This document shows, one piece after another, positions 46,997 through 55,598 of a DNA stretch of 59,553 nucleotides (positions are counted from its first letter, which is position 1; every line of letters begins with the position of its first letter). The notes beneath the pieces are model-generated. The model did no database searches and had not been told where the DNA came from. It saw nothing but the letters and a program-made list of their open reading frames with translations. The translations under genes were made by a program, and so were the position numbers. Origin of the DNA: Caldisericales bacterium (lineage in GTDB: Bacteria; Caldisericota; Caldisericia; Caldisericales; Caldisericaceae); NCBI GenBank assembly GCA_015489815.1, contig WFZA01000049.1, positions 1-59,553 of the forward strand, written 5' to 3'.

Positions 46997-48997
46997 CTAT
47001 AAAAGTTTAACCAAATAAGGAATAAATAAAAGAGATACAGTAACCATGAGCTTTATAAGTATGTTAAGCGAAGGCCCTGCTGTATCCTTTAATGGGTCAC
47101 CTACAGTATCCCCCACGACACTTGCTCTATGTGCTTCAGAACCCTTGCCTCCAAAATTTCCTTGCTCAATAAATTTTTTAGAATTATCCCAGCTTGCACC
47201 AGCATTTGCCATGTAAATAGCAAGGAGAACACCAGAAATAAGAGCACCTACAAGTAAACCTCCCAGTGCATTCTTTCCGTACTTCCAGAAAGCAAAAAAT
47301 GTTGCAAATGGAGCAATAACCGCAATCGCAGACGGTAAAATCATATTTTTTAAAGCACCTTTTGTGCTAATTGCGACGCAACGCTTGTAATCTGGATCTG
47401 CTTTTCCCAGCATAAGCCCAGGAATTTCGTGGAACTGTCTTCTGACTTCTTCAACCATAAGATTAGCAGTATCACTTACGGCCATAATAGAGAACGAAGA
47501 GAATAGGTATGGCAAAGCACCACCAATTAAAGCACCTGCAACGACATATGGAGAAAGCATGTTAATTGATGAAAGATTTACCGCTTTTGCGTACGAAGAA
47601 AATAGTGCAAGTGCGGTAAGCGCCGCAGAACCAATCGCAAATCCTTTACCCATTGCAGCAGTCGTGTTTCCAAGTGCATCCAGTATGTCAGTTCTTTCTC
47701 TTACTTCCTCAGGCAATCCAGACATCTCTGCAATTCCACCCGCATTATCCGCAATAGGACCATATGCATCCACACTTAAGTTTATACCCAGCGTAGCCAG
47801 CATTCCTATTCCAGCAAGAGCAATACCAAACAAACCTGCCGTAAGATAGGCTACTACTACACCTACTGCAATGAATATCAGTGGCAAAAATGTACTCTGC
47901 AAACCTACAGCCATGCCAGAAAGAATTGTCGTAGCAGCACCTCCTTCTGAAGACGACTTTGCTATAATTTTTATTGGGTTACCACTCGTATAGTACTGTG
48001 TAATAAATCCAATCGCAAGTCCTACTACGAGGCCTGATAAAATCGCAAAGAAAGTGCCAATATTGTGAATAACAGAAACCGATAAGTACCACATAAACAA
48101 AACTGCAACAACATTTGCAACAACTGTGCCTATATTTAATGCCTTCTGAGGATTTACATTACCATGTGCGATTAAAAGCACAGATAACACTCCTATTATA
48201 GAAGCAAGAATACCATAACCTGCAATAAGATAAACAAACTTTACACCTGAAATACCAAAAGCAAAACTTCCAAGAATTACACCACTTAAAATAGAGCCTA
48301 CATAAGATTCGTACAGGTCTGCACCCATCCCCGCTGTATCTCCAACATCGTCGCCTACATTGTCTGCGATTACTGCAGGATTTCTCGGGTCATCTTCGGG
48401 AATCCCGGCCTCTATTTTACCTACGAGGTCCGCTCCTACATCAGCTGCTTTCGTATATATACCACCACCAACGCGTGCAAATAAAGCAACAAAACTGGCA
48501 CCCATCGAGTAACCCGTAATTACGATAAGGGGGTTAATAGTTTTGGATAAGAAGTGAAGAGCAAAAAGATATGTAGAAATAGAACCCAGAATGCCAAGTC
48601 CTGTAACAGTCAAACCCATAACAGAGCCACCAGAAAATGCGACTTTTAGTGCTTCACCAAGGCTCGTACGCGCAGCCTGTGCAGTTCTTCCGTTTGCACG
48701 AGTTGCGATAGCCATTCCAAGATATCCAGACAAGACAGAAAGTATAGTTCCCAGAACAAAACTTATTGCAACATAGGGAGATATAATAAACCATATAATA
48801 GCAGCAAAAATTATAACCCAGATCGACATAGTTTTATATTCTTCTATAAGGAAAGCAGATGCACCATGTTGAATAGCACGAGAGATTTTAACCATTACTT
48901 CATTCCCAGAACTTTTCTTTATTACGATAATACCGAGAAATAGAGCGACAATCAAGGATAAAAGACCAAATACAAAAACAATACCAAAACTCTCCAT
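46997..48997 (-). CDS. hppA: Membrane-bound pyrophosphatase, K+-dependent, probably Na+-pumping
   Basis: Couples PPi hydrolysis to cation pumping, about 666 residues and 16 helices. The substrate-binding blocks DVGADLVGKIEAGIPEDDPRNP and DNVGDDVGDTAGMGADLYESY are intact. The sequence GNTTAAM (A447 in the position where K+-independent enzymes have Lys) predicts K+-dependence. The Glu in LYESYVG (E230) is in the position typical of Na+-pumping PPases, not the GSYAE position of plant-type H+ pumps. I start at ATG 48997 with GGGAGG 7 bases upstream; a GTG lies at 49012. It follows the tRNA-Thr gene by only 24 bases. Confidence 0.92.
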   Translation of the reverse strand: MESFGIVFVFGLLSLIVALFLGIIVIKKSSGNEVMVKISRAIQHGASAFLIEEYKTMSIWVIIFAAIIWFIISPYVAISFVLGTILSVLSGYLGMAIATRANGRTAQAARTSLGEALKVAFSGGSVMGLTVTGLGILGSISTYLFALHFLSKTINPLIVITGYSMGASFVALFARVGGGIYTKAADVGADLVGKIEAGIPEDDPRNPAVIADNVGDDVGDTAGMGADLYESYVGSILSGVILGSFAFGISGVKFVYLIAGYGILASIIGVLSVLLIAHGNVNPQKALNIGTVVANVVAVLFMWYLSVSVIHNIGTFFAILSGLVVGLAIGFITQYYTSGNPIKIIAKSSSEGGAATTILSGMAVGLQSTFLPLIFIAVGVVVAYLTAGLFGIALAGIGMLATLGINLSVDAYGPIADNAGGIAEMSGLPEEVRERTDILDALGNTTAAMGKGFAIGSAALTALALFSSYAKAVNLSSINMLSPYVVAGALIGGALPYLFSSFSIMAVSDTANLMVEEVRRQFHEIPGLMLGKADPDYKRCVAISTKGALKNMILPSAIAVIAPFATFFAFWKYGKNALGGLLVGALISGVLLAIYMANAGASWDNSKKFIEQGNFGGKGSEAHRASVVGDTVGDPLKDTAGPSLNILIKLMVTVSLLFIPYLVKLL

Positions 48998-49021
48998 CTT
49001 AACCTCCCTCACAAATTATTA

Positions 49022-49097
49022 TGGAGCCGGCGATCTGACTTGAACAGACGACCTGCTGATTACGAATCAGCTGCTCTACCAACTGAGCTACGCCGGC
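49022..49097 (-). tRNA. tRNA-Thr (CGU anticodon)
   Basis: 76 bases including an encoded CCA. Seven-base acceptor GCCGGCG pairs with CGCCGGC; the anticodon arm GCTGA-TTCGTAA-TCAGC gives anticodon CGT (reads ACG). Last tRNA of the cluster, 24 bases before the hppA ATG. Confidence 0.97.
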
Positions 49098-49128
49098 ACC
49101 CACTAAAAGTAAAATCTTTAAATAAAAA

Positions 49129-49203
49129 TGGAGCGGAAGACGGGATTCGAACCCGCGACAGCTGCCTTGGCAAGGCAGTGCTCTACCCCTGAGCTACTCC
49201 CGC
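49129..49203 (-). tRNA. tRNA-Gly (GCC anticodon)
   Basis: 75 bases with encoded CCA. Acceptor GCGGGAG pairs with CTTCCGC (one G-U); anticodon arm CTGCC-TTGCCAA-GGCAG gives anticodon GCC. Between tRNA-Asp and tRNA-Thr. Confidence 0.97.
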
Positions 49204-49211
49204 TCTAAAAG

Positions 49212-49288
49212 TGGCGGGATCGATGGGATTTGAACCCACGGTCTCCGGCGTGACAGGCCGGCGTGTTGAACCGCTACACCACGACCCC
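49212..49288 (-). tRNA. tRNA-Asp (GUC anticodon)
   Basis: 77 bases with encoded CCA. Acceptor GGGGTCG pairs with CGATCCC; anticodon arm CCGGC-CTGTCAC-GCCGG gives anticodon GTC. A promoter element lies just upstream at 49301-49328. Confidence 0.97.
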
Positions 49289-49300
49289 ACTCTTTGCGAT

Positions 49301-49328
49301 ATTATATAAAATTTATCCAATATTGCAA
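49301..49328 (-). promoter_or_regulatory. Internal promoter for the Asp-Gly-Thr tRNAs
   Basis: On the minus strand TTGCAA (plus 49323-49328), a 16-base spacer and a perfect TATAAT (plus 49301-49306), located in the 50-base gap between tRNA-Val and tRNA-Asp. Confidence 0.65.
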
Positions 49329-49338
49329 GCCTTACAGG

Positions 49339-49413
49339 TGGTGGGCGAAACAGGATTCGAACCTGTGACCCCTTCCGTGTGAGGGAAGTGCTCTACCACT
49401 GAGCCATCCGCCC
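49339..49413 (-). tRNA. tRNA-Val (CAC anticodon)
   Basis: 75 bases with encoded CCA. Acceptor GGGCGGA pairs with TTCGCCC; anticodon arm CTTCC-CTCACAC-GGAAG gives anticodon CAC (reads GUG). Confidence 0.96.
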
Positions 49414-49420
49414 ACAACAT

Positions 49421-49495
49421 TGGTGCCCTCGAGGAGAGTCGAACTCCTGCCGCCGCCTTGAAAGGGCGATGTCCTAACCGCTAGACCACGAGGGC
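49421..49495 (-). tRNA. tRNA-Glu (UUC anticodon)
   Basis: 75 bases with encoded CCA. Acceptor GCCCTCG pairs with CGAGGGC; anticodon loop CTTTCAA gives anticodon TTC. Confidence 0.97.
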
Positions 49496-49497
49496 AT

Positions 49498-49573
49498 TGG
49501 TGAGCCGTACAGGATTCGAACCTGTGACCCTCTGCTTAAAAGGCAGATGCTCTACCTGCTGAGCTAACGGCCC
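49498..49573 (-). tRNA. tRNA-Lys (UUU anticodon)
   Basis: 76 bases with encoded CCA. Acceptor GGGCCGT pairs with ACGGCTC; anticodon arm TCTGC-CTTTTAA-GCAGA gives anticodon TTT. First tRNA of the cluster, directly behind the promoter at 49586-49613. Confidence 0.97.
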
Positions 49574-49585
49574 ATTGCCTTTACT

Positions 49586-49613
49586 ATAATACGAATATTC
49601 TTTTTCATGTCAA
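49586..49613 (-). promoter_or_regulatory. Promoter of the tRNA cluster
   Basis: On the minus strand TTGACA (plus 49608-49613, perfect), a 16-base spacer and TATTAT (plus 49586-49591), between the dnaB stop and tRNA-Lys. Confidence 0.75.
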
Positions 49614-49627
49614 GAGCTTTATAAAAA

Positions 49628-50947
49628 TTAAGAGTTTGCCATCTGTTCGAATCGCGTATACTCACTCACAAATACCAGAGACACAGACCCAGTAGGTCCA
49701 TTCCTGTGTTTAGCAACATACAGCTCTATAAGATTTTTCTCTTCAGGGTTGGGCCTGTAAAGGAACATTACTATATCAGCGTCCTGCTCAATTGATCCAG
49801 ATTCTCTTAGGTCGGAAAGCATAGGGCGTTTATCATCTCTCCTGTCAATTGCACGACTAAGCTGTGAAAGTACTACAACCGGTATGTCAAGTTCGCGTGC
49901 AAGGTTCTTTAGCCCCCTCGTTATATTCGAAATTTCTATGACGCGATTTTCTACACGACCTTTACTCCTAATAAGCTGAAGATAATCAATTATCAAAAGA
50001 TCGATGTCCTGTTCTATTTTTAGTCTTCTTGCTTTTGCCCTGATGTCTGTAAGCGTAATGTCAGTACTGTCGTCTATAAAAATTCTCGACTCAAATAAAT
50101 TACTATATGCTTCAGTAAGTTTCGGCCAATCTCTGTCTGACAGATACCCCGTTTTAAGTCGGTATAAATTTACTTTTGCTTCAGAACACAACATTCGCTC
50201 TATAAGCTGTTCCTTTGACATTTCAAGACTAAAAATGGCTACACTAAGACCATTTCTTATAGCCATATTTTCTGCTATATTTATTGCAAGCGATGTTTTA
50301 CCAACGCTAGGACGCGCTGCAATAATAATCAAATCTGACTTCTGAAAACCACCGGTGATTTTATCAATATCTTCGTAACCTGTAGAAAGACCTGATATAC
50401 CACTTTTCTTTTTAAACCTTTCTTCAATTTCGTTAAAACTCTGAGGAATAAAGTCCCTTAGCTGAACAAAATACGAACCAGTCCTTTTCTGAGACAAAGA
50501 AAAGATTTTTTTCTCAGCACGATCTATAAGAACATCGATATCCGTAGCTTCATCAAAACCCATCTCTGAAATTTCACTGCCAATTTTAATAAGCTGCCTC
50601 AAAAGCGACTTTTCTTTTACAATACGCGCATAGTAATCTGCGTTTGCAGAATTCGGCACCGCGTCAGCAAGCTTAGCAAGATAGGTAATACCGCCCACAC
50701 TTTCGAGTTTCTTCCTGGACTTTAATTCGTCAGAAACAGAAATAATGTCAATAGGTTTTTGTTCGAGGGCCAGATCAAATATTGCCTTTATAATTTCTCT
50801 GTGTTCGTCAAAGTAGAAGTCAGACGGGTCTACAACATCAGCTACACGATAAGCAGCATCACGATCTATGAGCAAGGCTCCTATTACGGACTGTTCAGCC
50901 TCAGCATTATAAGGAGGAAGCTTTAGATTCTCCTTATCCTGCGGCAT
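49628..50947 (-). CDS. dnaB: Replicative DNA helicase DnaB
   Basis: The ring helicase of the replication fork, about 439 residues. An N-terminal helical domain (about 15-110, PYNAEAEQSVIGALL) is followed by the RecA-like domain with Walker A ARPSVGKT, Walker B LLIIDYLQLI and the SDLRESGSIEQDAD motif. ATG 50947 lies two bases after the rplI stop (TAATATG), with AGGGTGA upstream; a GTG three codons earlier is possible. Last gene of rpsF-ssb-rpsR-rplI-dnaB. Confidence 0.96.
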   Translation of the reverse strand: MPQDKENLKLPPYNAEAEQSVIGALLIDRDAAYRVADVVDPSDFYFDEHREIIKAIFDLALEQKPIDIISVSDELKSRKKLESVGGITYLAKLADAVPNSANADYYARIVKEKSLLRQLIKIGSEISEMGFDEATDIDVLIDRAEKKIFSLSQKRTGSYFVQLRDFIPQSFNEIEERFKKKSGISGLSTGYEDIDKITGGFQKSDLIIIAARPSVGKTSLAINIAENMAIRNGLSVAIFSLEMSKEQLIERMLCSEAKVNLYRLKTGYLSDRDWPKLTEAYSNLFESRIFIDDSTDITLTDIRAKARRLKIEQDIDLLIIDYLQLIRSKGRVENRVIEISNITRGLKNLARELDIPVVVLSQLSRAIDRRDDKRPMLSDLRESGSIEQDADIVMFLYRPNPEEKNLIELYVAKHRNGPTGSVSLVFVSEYTRFEQMANS

Positions 50948-50948
50948 A

Positions 50949-51395
50949 TTATTCACCCTTTTCTACCAGTATTGTAAGAGACGCACTGATGTCTTTGTAT
51001 AGTTTTACAGGTACGACATATCTACCAAGTTTTTTAATTGGTTTTTCCAACTTGACCTGCTTCTTCGTAATTGGAATGTTAAATACTTTCTTAATTTTCT
51101 CTTCGATGTCCGATGATGTAATAGAACCAAACAATTTATCATTTTCACCTGATTTTACGATAAACTTTAGTGGTTTTGATTCGAGCAACTTTTTGTCGCT
51201 TTCTGCTCTTAGCTTCTTTGCTTCTTCCTCGTTTTTAATCTTATCAACGACAGTTTTTGCACCCTTCTCGCTTATTTCTTTAGCAAGACCTTTAGGAATC
51301 AGATAATTCAAAGCGTAGCCTCTGGAAACAGAGACCACGCTTCTTGCTTTCCCCAAACCTTTTACATTCTTAAGCAGTAGAACTTTTACTTTCAT
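50949..51395 (-). CDS. rplI: Ribosomal protein L9
   Basis: 148 residues with the N-terminal domain signature [28 protein letters not shown]-like, of which [13 protein letters not shown] is typical, a long linking helix and the C-terminal RNA-binding domain. Overlaps rpsR by 4 bases, as in the standard S18-L9 order. Confidence 0.96.
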   Translation of the reverse strand: MKVKVLLLKNVKGLGKARSVVSVSRGYALNYLIPKGLAKEISEKGAKTVVDKIKNEEEAKKLRAESDKKLLESKPLKFIVKSGENDKLFGSITSSDIEEKIKKVFNIPITKKQVKLEKPIKKLGRYVVPVKLYKDISASLTILVEKGE

Positions 51396-51646
51396 CTTTT
51401 AACATACGGAAGGAGCGCCATTTCTCTCGCTCGTTTAATTGCCACAGAAAGCTGCCTCTGATGTTTAGCACAAAGCCCGGTTACTCTGCGAGGAAGTATC
51501 TTGCCTTTCTCACTAATAAATCTTGAGAGTTTAGCAATATCTTTATAGTCTATCTCTTCTATACCTTTTGCACAAAACATACAAACTTTCTTTCTTGGCC
51601 TATAAAAATACGACTTCTTTCTTGGTTTTCTTGTATTGTTATCCAT
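51392..51646 (-). CDS. rpsR: Ribosomal protein S18
   Basis: 84 residues. The N-terminal CMFC pair would bind zinc in the C+ type, and the conserved block [19 protein letters not shown] is present. Lies 17 bases after ssb and overlaps rplI by 4 bases. Confidence 0.96.
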   Translation of the reverse strand: MDNNTRKPRKKSYFYRPRKKVCMFCAKGIEEIDYKDIAKLSRFISEKGKILPRRVTGLCAKHQRQLSVAIKRAREMALLPYVKR

Positions 51647-51663
51647 CTGTAAACCTCCTTACT

Positions 51664-52071
51664 TTATGTGAATGGAACATCGGGTTCAGAACCCTCTTCG
51701 TTTTCGCCTTCATTGGTAGAAACTTCACCTTTGGCTTTATTTCTCGGCAGAAACTTGGCATCGTTTGCAATAATTTCAGTTACCCACTTTTTAACACCGT
51801 CAGTTTCGTAACTACGAATATTTAACCTTCCTTCAACAAGGACGAGGTCTCCCTTCTTAAAATTATTTTCCACCTTTTCGGCTAATCTATTCCAAGCTAT
51901 TATCGTTATAAAAAATGTTTCCTGTTGCCAATCGGGCTGGTCTTTTATTTTATAACTACGATTCACGGCAATCCTGAATTGTGCTACTTCTGCACCATTA
52001 GGTGTATATCTTATATCAGGGTCTGCAACGAGCCTTCCCGTCAAAATAACTTTATTATAATCGGAAGCCAT
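51664..52071 (-). CDS. ssb: Single-stranded DNA-binding protein
   Basis: 135 residues: an OB-fold with YNKVILTGRLVADPDIRYTP and VLVEGRLNIRSYE, a short acidic linker, and the C-terminal tip EPDVPFT that binds partner proteins. Between rpsF and rpsR, the classic order; 2 bases after rpsF. Confidence 0.96.
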   Translation of the reverse strand: MASDYNKVILTGRLVADPDIRYTPNGAEVAQFRIAVNRSYKIKDQPDWQQETFFITIIAWNRLAEKVENNFKKGDLVLVEGRLNIRSYETDGVKKWVTEIIANDAKFLPRNKAKGEVSTNEGENEEGSEPDVPFT

Positions 52072-52073
52072 GG

Positions 52074-52460
52074 CTATCCTTCCTTGGTTTTAACTTCTTC
52101 ACTGACAGATTCGGCTGGCTTATTCTTCTCGTCTGTTGGCTTGCTACTTACAGTCTGCTTTTGGACAACGGGTGCACTCTTTTTCTTCAAGATCATTTCT
52201 CTTAGGAAGCCATCGTTAATTCGCATAAAATACTTCAGTTCAGATAGGTTCTCCGGTGGAAACTTTATATAGGTAAGAATGTAGTAACCACTGGTGTACT
52301 TCTTTATAGGGTACGCCAGTGTCCTAGTACCCCACCTATTTTCACTAATCACCTCTCCACCTTTTTGCTCGATAAAAGCATTTAACTTTTTCACCAATTC
52401 TTCCCTTTCTGCTTCAGATAAAGCAGGAGAGAGAATGTACAAAATTTCATAATAATTCAT
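52074..52460 (-). CDS. rpsF: Ribosomal protein S6
   Basis: 128 residues. The RRM-like fold starts MNYYEILYILSPALSE and includes KYTSGYYILTYIKFP; the C-terminus is a long charged tail. First gene of the operon, driven by the promoter at 52537-52564. Many bacterial rpsF leaders carry an S6:S18-binding motif; the leader here (about 65 bases) contains a 7-bp hairpin and a CCG near the ribosome site, but I cannot confirm the motif. Confidence 0.95.
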   Translation of the reverse strand: MNYYEILYILSPALSEAEREELVKKLNAFIEQKGGEVISENRWGTRTLAYPIKKYTSGYYILTYIKFPPENLSELKYFMRINDGFLREMILKKKSAPVVQKQTVSSKPTDEKNKPAESVSEEVKTKEG

Positions 52461-52536
52461 ATATACCTCCTTGCGGTCTATTTTTGCTTTACGACTTTAC
52501 ATAGCCGTAAAGAAAGAGTTTTTTAATCTTCAGTGA

Positions 52537-52564
52537 ATTATACGAATATTAAAAATTTAATCAA
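52537..52564 (-). promoter_or_regulatory. Promoter of the rpsF-dnaB operon
   Basis: On the minus strand TTGATT (plus 52559-52564), a 16-base spacer and TATAAT (plus 52537-52542, perfect), upstream of the rpsF leader. Confidence 0.75.
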
Positions 52565-52600
52565 TACTAATATAAATTTCAAATAAAAAATTAAATTGCA

Positions 52601-53605
52601 TTAATTGCTTTTACTACCTAACTTTTTACTAACCTTCTCGTCTATCCGTTCTGTTTCTCTTACTTTCAGAATGTTTTCATTCTCCGTTTCTTTCTTGACA
52701 TTTGCAATTGCACCATTACCATTTTTACCATTAGTCGCCCTCTTTTCCTCCACAATGCTTTTATTAGGAATCCGACTACTACCCTTTGTGAAATCTTTGC
52801 TTTTTCCTGAAAGAGGTTTTTTAGCCGTATCACTGTTAAATCGCAACATTCGACTTATTGCAATACCGTTCGTAAAAACTTTTCCTGCGTGACCCATAAT
52901 TAAAGTAGAAATCGCAAACAATAAAGAATAGAGCCCTACTAAGATAAAAAAATTCTTCTCGTTATAGATGAAAAATAACACATCAAAGTTATTGGCTATC
53001 ATACGATTCATTAAAAAATAAATAGGTATAGAAAAGAAACCTATTAGAAAACCAGAAACTTCACTAAACGACAAAACTGCTATAATAAGAGTTACACCTA
53101 CGAGAAAGTACAAATAACTGTAAAAATAATTCAAAAGTACAGGATACATCGCCTTTTGTTCTGCCAGGACTACAAACGCGGAGAAAAGTATTGAAACCAA
53201 AAAGAATATAACGGGCATAGCAATGTCTTTTTTTATGCGCCACTTTTCATTGGAAGACCTACTCAAAAGATGCCTGCCAATGTACAAGAGTAAACTTGCC
53301 AATATGCCTGAAACGAGCAGTATCCCACTAAGCACATAAACCTCAAGATTTATTGGATAGCCAAAATAAAGCTTCGTCCCCAGATACGCAATTATATAAC
53401 AAACAAGCGAGAATAAAGCATTAATGAAATTACCCGAAAAAGTAACGAGTAGAAGAACTACGAGTAAGGATAATAATAGCGAAAGAAAGGTAAAACTTAT
53501 CGCATTAAAATGCCCCCAATTGAGGAGAGGAAGCACACCCTCTCCCCATGATATCAATACACCAAAGATTATGCTCAGCGCCACAAAAGGGACAAATTTT
53601 CTCAT
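52601..53605 (-). CDS. Unknown polytopic membrane protein
   Basis: A 334-residue protein not recognised as a family. About eight hydrophobic helices cover residues 5-245, with a basic loop near 112-122, and the last about 85 residues are hydrophilic, rich in Lys, Ser, Glu and Asn, with no clear domain. Its start overlaps the M18 aminopeptidase stop by 4 bases. It could be a small transporter or membrane assembly protein; no motif supports any choice. Confidence 0.7.
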   Translation of the reverse strand: MRKFVPFVALSIIFGVLISWGEGVLPLLNWGHFNAISFTFLSLLLSLLVVLLLVTFSGNFINALFSLVCYIIAYLGTKLYFGYPINLEVYVLSGILLVSGILASLLLYIGRHLLSRSSNEKWRIKKDIAMPVIFFLVSILFSAFVVLAEQKAMYPVLLNYFYSYLYFLVGVTLIIAVLSFSEVSGFLIGFFSIPIYFLMNRMIANNFDVLFFIYNEKNFFILVGLYSLLFAISTLIMGHAGKVFTNGIAISRMLRFNSDTAKKPLSGKSKDFTKGSSRIPNKSIVEEKRATNGKNGNGAIANVKKETENENILKVRETERIDEKVSKKLGSKSN

Positions 53606-54984
53606 TTTATTAATTCAATCTTTTTAGATAAGAACACCCTATAAGCCTCGTACGAAGCATAAAGATCTGCCTTTGAAGCAATCTCGTGCGGTGCGTGCAT
53701 AGACAGAAGGGCAGGACCAGCATCAATAGTTTCTATACCTCTTCTTGCAAGAAATTTTGCAATGGTTCCGCCTCCACCCACATCAACTTTTCCGAGTTCT
53801 CCAATTTGCCACGGTACTTCGTTATCGTTAAATAACTTTCTTATTGCATAAACAAGTTCAGCAGAAGCATCACTGGAATTATACTTCCCGCCAGAGCCAG
53901 TAAACTTAGTCACCACAATTCCATGTCCAAACTTTGCCGCATTTTGTTCTTCAAAGACTTCAGGGTAAAGCGGATCAATAGCTGCGTTTACATCTGCAGA
54001 AAGTGCAAACGACCTGTGAAGAACTTCCCTTACCGAAATACCACTAATACCGGAGGCTTTCATGTATTTTTCCAATGCATATTCAAGAAAATCGCTTTGT
54101 GACCCGGTTGTTCCTTCGCTTCCTATTTCCTCTTTATCCATTAGCATCACTAAGGCAGCTCTTTCAGGAATATTTGTATCGAGCAATCCCCTAAAAGCAG
54201 CATATGCACAAATCTTATCGTCGTGCCCGTAACTCAGTATTGCTCCTTTGTCAAACCCGACATCCCGTGCGACACCAGCAGGAACAAGAGTAATTTCTGC
54301 TGAGATAAAATCTTCTTCTACCAGACCGTATTCTCTATGAAGAATTTCCAATACCGCTTTTTTAACACTTTCCTTGCCATCTTTTCCTTTTTCAGGTATA
54401 GAACCAATAATTGGGTCAAGGGCTTCGCCTTCTATTACTTCACGGGCAGGTTTTTCCATTTGTTTTCTACCAAGATGCGGTAAAAGATCCGAAATAACAA
54501 AAACTGGGTCCTCAGGAGACTCCCCCAATGAGAGTTCCACCTTTTCTCCACTTTTTAGTATAACAACACCGTGAATTGCAAGAGGAATGGTAGCCCATTG
54601 ATACTTCTTAATTCCACCATAATAATGCGTTTTTAGCAATGCTACATCAAACTTCTCATACAAAGGATTTTGCTTAATGTCAATTCGTGGAGAATCAATG
54701 TGTGCAACGACGATATTAATACCCTGAGTGATGTCCGCTTTTCCGTTTTTAAAAATTAAAACACTTTTCAGATCGTTTACGGCAAAAAAATCTTCACCTG
54801 AGTAACTTTCCAAAAAGAGATCCTTAAAGCCTGCCTTCTCTGCTTCACCTATAGCAAAGTTTACGACTTCACGCTCGGTCTTATTTTTAGAAATAAATTC
54901 TTTGTAGCCCTCAGCAAAATCCATCACCTCGGGTTTTTGTAACCTAAACCAAGCATTTTTGTTTTTATATTCTAAATTTTCCAT
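53602..54984 (-). CDS. M18-family aminopeptidase
   Basis: A 460-residue cytosolic zinc exopeptidase of the aspartyl/leucyl aminopeptidase group. The metal site blocks are VVAHIDSPRIDI, MDKEEIGSEGT and LSMHAPHEIASKAD. It removes acidic or neutral N-terminal residues; specificity is not readable. It is transcribed from the promoter at 55001-55028, divergent from the DUF4388 gene, and translated together with the unknown membrane protein. Confidence 0.9.
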   Translation of the reverse strand: MENLEYKNKNAWFRLQKPEVMDFAEGYKEFISKNKTEREVVNFAIGEAEKAGFKDLFLESYSGEDFFAVNDLKSVLIFKNGKADITQGINIVVAHIDSPRIDIKQNPLYEKFDVALLKTHYYGGIKKYQWATIPLAIHGVVILKSGEKVELSLGESPEDPVFVISDLLPHLGRKQMEKPAREVIEGEALDPIIGSIPEKGKDGKESVKKAVLEILHREYGLVEEDFISAEITLVPAGVARDVGFDKGAILSYGHDDKICAYAAFRGLLDTNIPERAALVMLMDKEEIGSEGTTGSQSDFLEYALEKYMKASGISGISVREVLHRSFALSADVNAAIDPLYPEVFEEQNAAKFGHGIVVTKFTGSGGKYNSSDASAELVYAIRKLFNDNEVPWQIGELGKVDVGGGGTIAKFLARRGIETIDAGPALLSMHAPHEIASKADLYASYEAYRVFLSKKIELIK

Positions 54985-55000
54985 TTTTCACCTCCAGTTT

Positions 55001-55028
55001 ATTATAAAAACATTTGCATAAAAATCAA
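55001..55028 (-). promoter_or_regulatory. Promoter of the M18 aminopeptidase gene
   Basis: On the minus strand TTGATT (plus 55023-55028), a 16-base spacer and TATAAT (plus 55001-55006). It overlaps the divergent plus-strand promoter. Confidence 0.65.
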
Positions 55029-55041
55029 TTTACTATAAAAT
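55014..55041 (+). promoter_or_regulatory. Promoter of the DUF4388-MglA unit
   Basis: TTGCAT (55014-55019), a 16-base spacer and TAAAAT (55036-55041), the same pair of boxes as the pncC promoter. It shares 15 bases with the divergent M18 promoter, so polymerase could occupy only one at a time. Confidence 0.55.
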
Positions 55042-55062
55042 AAGGCAAAGGAGAAAAGGCTT

Positions 55063-55584
55063 ATGCCAATGAAAGGTAACTTACAAGATTTTAAATTAGA
55101 AGAAGTCCTTCAGATGATTACTGCAGGCAAAAAAAGTGGAAAATTGGAAATAAATGCCGGAAATAGAAGATATAGGATTTACTTCAAGAATGGTGAAATT
55201 GTACATGCATCTGCTCCGTATTCTACAGGAGAGGATGCAATAAAGGATGTATTTCTTGAAGAAAGTGGTAGATTTGAATTCATACAAAACATCATACTTC
55301 CACCTAAAACGATTAGAAAGGACAATATGAACATCATTTTTCAGGGCATAAGTGTGCGTGAAGAGTGTAGTAAAATAAGAGATGTTTTTAGCGGTAAAGC
55401 AAAAATTACAATATCAAGCGATGCCGAGAAGGTTTCCTTAAACGAAGTAGAATGGAAACTTGTTAAAAGTATAACCGAAGGGAAAAACATAAATGAAATT
55501 CTGGAAAAAGAAAGTTTATCTTATTATGAAGCATGTAAAATATTATCAAACATACTTAAAAAGGGATTGCTGAAAATAACATAG
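55063..55584 (+). CDS. DUF4388 (PATAN-type) domain protein
   Basis: A 173-residue protein starting MKGNLQDFKLEEVLQMI, the DUF4388/PATAN start, with GKLEI, IYFKNGEIVHA and DVFLEESGRFEF. Such domains occur in response regulators and near Ras-like GTPases, as protein-binding modules. The C-terminal half (about 115-173) is a winged-helix-like tail. First gene of a unit with a roadblock protein and an MglA-like GTPase, so a role in that switch is likely by context. Confidence 0.82.
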   Translation: MPMKGNLQDFKLEEVLQMITAGKKSGKLEINAGNRRYRIYFKNGEIVHASAPYSTGEDAIKDVFLEESGRFEFIQNIILPPKTIRKDNMNIIFQGISVREECSKIRDVFSGKAKITISSDAEKVSLNEVEWKLVKSITEGKNINEILEKESLSYYEACKILSNILKKGLLKIT

Positions 55585-55598
55585 GAGGTGGCGCAATA

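Noticed and set aside
52480-52520. Terminator hairpin between the unknown membrane gene and rpsF
   Set aside because: The 7-bp stem (CTTTACG/CGTAAAG) is not followed by a T-run on the minus strand; it lies in the rpsF leader.
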